A DNA stretch of 37,058 bases from Lactobacillaceae bacterium UBA5807 (lineage in GTDB: Bacteria > Bacillota > Bacilli > Lactobacillales > Lactobacillaceae): assembly GCA_002418005.1 (NCBI GenBank), contig DIDF01000020.1:1-37058 (forward strand), written 5' to 3'. The first letter of the stretch is position 1, and every line of letters starts with the position of its first letter. Of the stretch, positions 31,157 through 37,058 are shown one piece after another. Made by a program: the position numbers and the translations under genes. The notes beneath the pieces were generated by a model that was given only the letters and a program-made list of their open reading frames with translations, was not told where the DNA came from and did not search any database.

Positions 31157-31256
31157 TTTAAAGAATGCAAAATTCCAGTTATTTTTTTCCAATCTGCTAA
31201 AATAGCTAGGAATAGAAATTACATGGACAAATTTTAAAAAATTAGAGGACTTAAAA

Positions 31257-33017
31257 ATGCAAAGAAGACCACATTTGGAACCCGGGAAATTTAAACCTCG
31301 GGCATTTTTAGGATTAATTGCCAAGATAAAACCACATTATTGGCAGTTAGGATTAGGGTTAATTTTAGGAATGATAGCTACTGGCTTTCAGTTGGCAGTT
31401 CCACACTTTGCCAAAAACTTGATCAATGAATTCGGCCACAGTGTAAATACTGGCATTGTTATTGCGTTAATCAGCGCCTTTATTTTAAGCGCAATTGTCA
31501 GTGCTTTTTCTGGAGCCGTGCTTGGATTCTTTGGTGAAGACGTTGTCTATAAACTGCGCGAGCTGCTTTGGAACAAACTGCTTAAACTGCCAGTCAGTTA
31601 TTTTGACGAAACTAAATCCGGGGAAATTACTTCCCGTTTAGTTAATGATTCGACGCAAGTTAAAAATTTGTTAGCCAATTCAGTTCCAAGTTTGGTGACA
31701 TCCCTTTTACAATTAGTGGGCTCATTTGTCATTATGTTGGTCATGAACTGGAAAATGACCGTTATCATGTTTGTCACAGTTCCAGTTGTTGTTCTAGCAA
31801 TTAGGCCGGTCATGAAACAATCCCGAAAAATTGGCCGAACCAGACAGGATCTATTAGCCGACTTCAACGGTGGAGCAAGTGAAACTCTGAGTGAAGTTCG
31901 ACTAGTAAAATCTTCAACTGCCGAAAAGGTTGAACAAACCTCAGGGTTTCAACAAATTAAAAATCTTTATAATATTGGTATCAAAGAAGCCATTTATGAT
32001 TCAATTTCCGGACCAATTATGACCATGATGATGATGGGCATGATGGTGGCAATGCTGGCTTATGGGGCAAATCAAGTAGCCCATGGAATCATGGACATCG
32101 GAACTTTATTTTCATTTCTGATGTATTTGTTCCAAATGATTGGGCCAGTGGCTACTATTGGCCAATTCTTTAATACTACTGCTAAGACGGGTGGTTCAAC
32201 CGAAAGAATTACTGAACTTATGGACGTCGCAGAAGAAGATCAGCACTCAGGCGAGCCGCTTAACATGGCTGGTCAAGATATCCATATGGAAGATGTTGAC
32301 TTTGCTTACGATAAAGATGAACCGATTCTAAAAGACGTCACTTTTAAGGCAAAGCCAAATACCACGGTTGCCTTTGCGGGCCCTTCCGGCGGCGGAAAAT
32401 CAACCATCTTTGCTTTGTTAGAAAGATTCTATGAACCTGACAGTGGCGCTGTCACGCTCGGAAATGTAAATGCCAAAGACATCAATCTGTTTGATTGGCG
32501 AAAGCAAATTGGTTTAGTCAGCCAAGATGCCGCGATTATGTCCGGTACCATCAGATACAACTTAACTTACGGTCTGCCGGATAAATATACTGACGATCAG
32601 CTTTGGAACGTTTTAAAAATGGCATATGCCGATGAGTTTGTCAAAGCAATGCCAAAAGGATTAGACACTCAAGTTGGCGAACGTGGGGTTAAGTTATCTG
32701 GTGGCCAACGTCAACGAATCGCCATTGCCAGAGCCTTCCTGCGTGACCTAAAGATCTTAATGTTAGATGAGGCAACCGCCAGTCTTGATTCTGAATCGGA
32801 AATGATGGTTCAAAAAGATTTAGAAAAATTAATGCATGGAAGAACTACTTTGGTAATTGCCCATCGCCTTAGTACGATTGTCGATGCTGATCAGATTTAC
32901 TTTATTGATCATGGATCTGTAAGTGGTCATGGTACCCACGAGCAATTAGTCCAAGAGCTGCCACTCTATAAAGAATACGTTGAAAATCAATTTGGCAAAA
33001 TTGAAAAAGCTTCTTGA
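31257..33017 (+). CDS. Multidrug ABC transporter, LmrA/HorA type half-transporter
   Basis: A 586-residue membrane exporter that should work as a homodimer. Six transmembrane helices (about residues 25-300) are followed by the nucleotide-binding domain: Walker A GPSGGGKST (about 379-387), Q-loop LVSQD, signature LSGGQRQR, Walker B ILMLDEAT and H-loop AHRLST. The N-terminal pattern LGFFGEDVV...KLPVSYFDETKSGEITSRLVNDSTQVK closely recalls lactococcal LmrA and lactobacillar HorA, which export amphiphilic drugs and hop acids. AGAGGA sets ATG 31257. It stands alone with repeated operator-like sites upstream. Confidence in multidrug export is good, in a particular substrate low. Confidence 0.92.
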   Translation: MQRRPHLEPGKFKPRAFLGLIAKIKPHYWQLGLGLILGMIATGFQLAVPHFAKNLINEFGHSVNTGIVIALISAFILSAIVSAFSGAVLGFFGEDVVYKLRELLWNKLLKLPVSYFDETKSGEITSRLVNDSTQVKNLLANSVPSLVTSLLQLVGSFVIMLVMNWKMTVIMFVTVPVVVLAIRPVMKQSRKIGRTRQDLLADFNGGASETLSEVRLVKSSTAEKVEQTSGFQQIKNLYNIGIKEAIYDSISGPIMTMMMMGMMVAMLAYGANQVAHGIMDIGTLFSFLMYLFQMIGPVATIGQFFNTTAKTGGSTERITELMDVAEEDQHSGEPLNMAGQDIHMEDVDFAYDKDEPILKDVTFKAKPNTTVAFAGPSGGGKSTIFALLERFYEPDSGAVTLGNVNAKDINLFDWRKQIGLVSQDAAIMSGTIRYNLTYGLPDKYTDDQLWNVLKMAYADEFVKAMPKGLDTQVGERGVKLSGGQRQRIAIARAFLRDLKILMLDEATASLDSESEMMVQKDLEKLMHGRTTLVIAHRLSTIVDADQIYFIDHGSVSGHGTHEQLVQELPLYKEYVENQFGKIEKAS

Positions 33018-33023
33018 TTTTAT

Positions 33024-33056
33024 AAAGGCAAGCAATAGGTATATGCTTGCCTTTTT
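33024..33056 (+). terminator. Terminator of the ABC transporter gene
   Basis: AAAGGCAAGCA (33024-33034) with TGCTTGCCTTT (33044-33054), then T. Confidence 0.9.
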
Positions 33057-33065
33057 GTTATGTAC

Positions 33066-33090
33066 AAAAAGCCGCCCAACTGGCGACTTT
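33066..33090 (-). terminator. Terminator of the adhesin gene
   Basis: AAAGCCGCC (33068-33076) with GGCGACTTT (33082-33090), loop of 5, minus-strand T5. Confidence 0.8.
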
Positions 33091-33130
33091 CCAAAATTTT
33101 GTGAGTTTATTTACTTATTTTCTTATATCA

Positions 33131-36100
33131 TTAACCTCTTTTCTTACGTTTTAAACCTAAGGCCATTCCAAGTCCTGCAAGTGCTGCAAGAGCTAAGCCG
33201 ATAATTGACATTGTTGATTGATCAGCTTCACCTGTTTGAGGAAGAGCAGCTTGTTGAACCTTATTATCCGTTTGTGGAGCTTGAGTAGAACTACTACTTT
33301 GCCCAGTTAAACCAATACTTGCTCCTTGAACTCGGGTTGATCCGATTGCGCTGACTGGTTGATTAGAATCACCAGATTGGTTGTTATTACCAGGATATTT
33401 GTCAATTGATCCATCTTCTAAATCAGTTTCTTTATCAGGAGTTTCAACTTCTGGATCAGTTGTTTCTGGAACTTCTGGAGTTTCAGGAGTTTCTGGATCT
33501 ACAATCTCTGGTTTCTCTGGATCAGGAATTTCCGGAGTTTGTGGTGTTGGTGGTGTTGGTGGAGTCGGCGGTGTTGGTGGATCTACCGGGGGTACCTCAG
33601 GAGTTACTCCATCCACTGCGCGAACCCCGTAGGATTGCTGCTGAGCATAAGAGTACGTGGTATTAGTATCAACCGCATAATTTTGTTGTTCTCCATAAAC
33701 GTAGGACTCAACATCTTTTTGACCAAACACACCTTGAGTGGCAGAGTAATAATCCATTGTCGTCAAATTAGTTTGTAGTTTTAGGTTTGAAAGATTATGG
33801 CCTCTTTCTAGATAAAACATTTTAATTTGGTGAGTTTTTGTTGGATCACTATTCCAGTCTGGACCAAAAATCTTTTCTAGAGATGTGGATCCCTTTGGAG
33901 TTTTAACTTCACCAGTTTTAAAGTTAATTGTTCCATCCATTTTTTGGTGAATTCCGCCAAGATCCAGTACCAACTTGCCATCGATGAATAGCCAAAAGTC
34001 ATCATCACCACTAAATGTGAAGGTTGTATCATTATTGGTCTGATTTTGGTCACTTTGTCTAAATTGAGCTTCCATCATCATTCCGAAATAATGATTATTA
34101 TCGTTGTTGTCGGCTCGGTATTCTTTAGCTGTTGTGTATGTTTCTCCATCCTTGTTAAAGAGATTGTCTAACGGAGCGAATGGGAAGAATTGACTGACAA
34201 CTCTTTTTTCTCCTGAACTTGCGCCACCAGTATAGTAAACTCCTTGATTAGGAAGGTTATAGATAACCATGTCGTCACCAGAAAAATGGGCATGATTTTT
34301 TTGACTGTCAAAGTAATAGTTTCCATTTCCTTCAGAAATATACATATTAAGATCACCATTACCATGAACTGCTGCACCGTTAGTTAAATGTTCACCCATT
34401 CTAGAATTAAAAAGATAAGCTAATGATTCTTTAGTTCCGTTAGCCAAAACAGGATACCCATCAACTAATTCCTTGGCAACAATTCCTTGGTTGGGCATAG
34501 TACCGGTATATCCATTTATCCCCGTGCCACCGCCAGATAAGAATTGAAGTTCATGACCTTCATTAATATTGGCATGAATTCCTTTGTCACCTACAGAGTA
34601 ATCAAATAAGTATGTTGTTACCCCAGCGGTGAAAGTTTCAAGCGGAGTTAAATTTGTAACATCTGTTAATAACTTGGTCTCTGGATCAACACTATCTGCT
34701 CTTTTTGCAAAGTAGACAATATCATCACTATCAGTATCAGAATTTCTTTCAAGGATATATTTTTCACCATTAACAGTAATAATCATCGGGCCCTTTTTAC
34801 CACCGTCTGTGTCCGCAATCACTGTCTTCATTTTTTCAATGACGTCAGCTTCAGTTTCATTACCTAATTTATCTTTTTCAAGTTCCTTAATAACGGCTAT
34901 TTGCGGGTTAGCTGTGGAAAGATTTGCTTCGAACTGAAGAATTTCTGGGTAACTTAATAGGCTTCCGTCTTCATGAAAATATTGTTTGTCCTGGTTATTA
35001 CCCGTGTTAGTTACTAAAACAACCTTTGTTTTGTACCCATCAGTACCTTAAGGAGCATAGGTTGTAAACTTTTGATAAACATAATTACCTGAACTTAAAA
35101 CTGAAGGAGGCAGTTGAGAGGAATCGACAACCTCTTTTAAAATAAATCCAGTCTTCTTGTCCAAATTATCTTGGAACTTTTCTTGAGGAATATCCTGAAT
35201 TATGTTTTCAATCTTATCCTTGCCAAGATAATTTACTTCTACAATTTGCCCAAGTTCTTGGTTATTATTAAATTCGTCGGCCTGCTGGCTTGTCAGCTTA
35301 GAAAAATCTTTAGTTTGCTCATCCCAATAATAAAGATCACCCGTACTTGTTTTGACCACAAACTTATCAACTGCCGTAGAAGGTTTATTTGAATCACTGG
35401 TTTTGTAATAATTCTTATAAACATTAGTGATAACAGAATTCTCATTGACCCCTTAAGGAGTCTTAGAACTGGTAATAACTTGATGGCCGTTAAATTCTTT
35501 AGTTCCTGGGTTCTTTTGAATCAAATCTTTTAACTCGTTCAAAGCAGTTTGATCAGAAAGAATTGTTGTTTTAACCACTTTGTCACTATTGTCGACGGCT
35601 TTTTGAATCTCGTTGATTTTCTCTGGGTCAGTAACCTGGACATAATTTTTTCCTTCTAAAATGTAGTAATCATTTTTACCACCTTCGTAATAGGTAACAA
35701 TAATGTCTTTTTCTTTGGCATTGTCTGGATGAACCAACATTTTTTTGGCCGAAACTAAAACAAAATCATCGGCAACTTTGGTATCCTTTGTTATTTGATC
35801 CAAGGTTTTAGAAGCAACCTTTGGAGAAATTGTTTCCTTTTCTTTTGCGACTTCTGCTTTACTACCAGTTTCAACCTCTTTTTTAGTTTGGCTGTCAGAA
35901 GCTTTTTTGCTTTCTTCAGTTTTATTCTTAGAGGCTTTTACTTCTGAGGCACTGGTTTTGGCTTCTTTAACATCAGAACTCACCTTTGATTCTGGTTGAG
36001 CTGTGGTCTTTGAAGATTCTGAATTAACATTTTTCTCTGAGACAACTTTTGGGTTATTTTGGTTTTCACTGCTATTATTAACTGATTTTACTTCGCTTGT

Positions 36101-36550
36101 TGCCTTTGCTTCATTAACTGCTTTTACAGTTGGATTTGTTGTTTGGCTAGTTGCAGTTTGCGATTGGGAATTATCGTTGGCAACTTTAAAAGTTGAAGTT
36201 TGAGAGTCAGTTTTAGGTAATGCAGGAGTTGTTTCCTTTAAATTATTACTAGTTAACGTAACAACTGGGGCTTTTTCAGCTGTCTTAGTAACGACAGTTT
36301 GTGAAACCTCAGGAGCATTTTGAACGTTTGTTGGAGAAACAACAGGTGCCTTTGTTTCTGTCGTAACTTTGCTTGTTGTTTGAACCTTTTGAGTTTGAGC
36401 GACTGGCGTTGAGTTAGTATCTGCAGAAACACTTTCTTGAATAACTCCACCAAATGCGATTGACATCAGTAAGGCTGAACTGAATACCCAGAACTTGCCT
36501 TTCTTATACATCTTGTAATTAGTGCGCTTAGTATCATTGAATCTGTTCAT
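33131..36550 (-). pseudogene. LPxTG-anchored adhesin with fibro-slime domain, cut by two in-frame TAA codons
   Basis: A single 1139-codon frame with TAA at codon 366 (35453-35455) and codon 501 (35048-35050); everything else is open. Residues 1-44 carry a KxYKxGKxW-type signal peptide (YKMYKKGKFWVFSSALLMS...VSAD). Residues 45-230 are Thr/Ser/Lys-rich low complexity. Residues about 240-610 hold three degenerate repeats of roughly 135 residues. A fibro-slime/PA14-like domain lies at about 844-928 (TFTFSGDDDFWLFIDGKLVLDLGG). A Pro-rich wall spacer (984-1050), LPQTG at 1103, a membrane helix and an RKKRG tail follow. GGAGG sets the start. Without readthrough only an unanchored N-terminal fragment is made. 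Surface adhesion is the likely original role. Confidence 0.85.
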
Positions 36551-36564
36551 TAATAAACCTCCAT

Positions 36565-36631
36565 ATAACGCTAGGTGCGCTATTCACTTTCATTTATTTT
36601 TTGTTTGTTTTAGTGAATAACAACATGTTAT
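36565..36631. promoter_or_regulatory. Palindromes upstream of the adhesin
   Basis: ATAACGC (36565-36571) with GCGCTAT (36577-36583), one mismatch, next to the GGAGG site; and ATAAC-AACAT-GTTAT at 36617-36631. Either may be an operator; no clear promoter hexamers are seen. Confidence 0.35.
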
Positions 36632-36725
36632 CAACTAATTGTGAATTCCAAATAAAGAAAATAAGAAGATTTATGTAATAAATTTGATAGTTACTATAAA
36701 TAATTGCTTATTCTGAATTTAAGGA

Positions 36726-36754
36726 TAAAAAAAGGCCGGCATAAAGCCAGTCTT
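36726..36754 (-). terminator. Terminator of the sugar transporter gene
   Basis: Minus strand GACTGGC with GCCGGCC (one wobble, one mismatch), loop of 5, then T7. Confidence 0.75.
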
Positions 36755-36781
36755 AAAAATAAATGGAAATAATTTATCTAT

Positions 36782-37058
36782 TTAAAAAAGTGAAGTTGTT
36801 GCCGCGCCCACAATAATCAATACCAGACCGATCAAAGTGAAGGTTAATTCCCGCTTGCTCTTTTGTTCGTGCATTACCAGCATTCCCCCGATAGTTGAAA
36901 TAACAACTGATAATTGGGAAACAATAAATGCGGTGTTGACACCATTAAGCTGAACAGAATAAATATAAGAAATTGCAGCAATGGAAAAGACAAAGCCACC
37001 TAACATATTCATATAGCTAATTTTTTCTTTAAAAGCACTAGGGTCCGTCTTAAAACAT
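36782..37058 (-). CDS. GRP/GlcU-family sugar transporter, C-terminal part
   Basis: Partial: the frame is open to the window edge, so the N-terminus lies beyond 37058. The visible 91 residues contain three hydrophobic segments (MNMLGGFVFSIAAISYIYSV; a segment with VSQLSVVISTIGGMLVM; FTLIGLVLIIVGAATTS). The sequence NTAFIVSQLSVVISTIGG followed by a Lys-rich loop and LIGLVLIIVGA is characteristic of the last helices of glucose/ribose uptake (GRP) proteins, proton-coupled sugar importers with ten helices. Which sugar is not visible. Confidence 0.8.
   Translation of the reverse strand, partial: CFKTDPSAFKEKISYMNMLGGFVFSIAAISYIYSVQLNGVNTAFIVSQLSVVISTIGGMLVMHEQKSKRELTFTLIGLVLIIVGAATTSLF

Noticed and set aside
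33381..33778. Plus-strand open frames rich in Gly/Val/Ser and Trp/Cys opposite the adhesin
   Set aside because: They are the complement of the Pro-rich spacer and have no ribosome binding site or own promoter; pure antisense shadows of low-complexity sequence.

Overview
The window looks like a chromosomal segment of a low-GC Gram-positive bacterium, most probably a member of the Lactobacillaceae. The evidence is the AT-rich sequence, strong AGGAGG-type ribosome binding sites, many TTG/GTG starts, an H2O-forming NADH oxidase, acetolactate decarboxylase, an LmrA/HorA-type multidrug ABC transporter, and a surface protein with a KxYKxGKxW signal peptide and an LPQTG anchor. I do not name a species. 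I see no tRNA, rRNA, CRISPR array, transposase or phage gene.

Layout. 1-2930: a secreted orphan protein, a small gene under a LexA (SOS) box, a short-chain dehydrogenase (SDR) with a cre site, and a four-helix membrane protein. 2930-3535: a non-coding island with a well-formed small-RNA candidate and two related structured repeats. 3536-7380: an XRE regulator, a patatin-like lipase broken by one in-frame stop, a decayed membrane-protein gene, an SDR under a CRP-type palindrome, a small membrane protein and a HAD phosphatase. 7440-12080: two paralogous secreted coiled-coil proteins built from a repeated LP...GG module and sharing upstream elements. 12340-30970: a long set of redox and fermentation genes (acetolactate decarboxylase/MarR, aspartate ammonia-lyase/Lrp, NADH oxidase, aminotransferase/LysR, glycerol dehydrogenase, aldo-keto reductases, a broken epimerase, TetR/DUF3533 exporter, an NTF2-like/quinone-reductase/hydroxyacid-dehydrogenase operon, an amino-acid permease). 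31080-33060: the multidrug ABC transporter behind repeated TTAGTT half-sites. 33130-36550: a large anchored adhesin with a fibro-slime domain whose frame is cut by two TAA codons in the same ten-base context. 36780-end: the C-terminus of a GlcU-like sugar transporter.

How the genes may work together. The metabolic block is mostly NAD(P)-linked: Nox, GldA, two SDRs, two AKRs, a quinone-type reductase and a 2-hydroxyacid dehydrogenase handle redox balance. AldB drains acetolactate to acetoin. AspA turns aspartate into fumarate. Four regulator/target pairs are divergent with palindromes between them (aldB/marR, aspA/lrp, aminotransferase/lysR, tetR/exporter). Nearly every gene is its own transcription unit closed by a clear intrinsic terminator.

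Most interesting: the sRNA candidate and its tandem structured repeats; the adhesin with two P-TAA-G interruptions at matching repeat positions, together with single in-frame stops in two other otherwise intact genes; the SOS-boxed small gene; and the paralogous LP...GG proteins.
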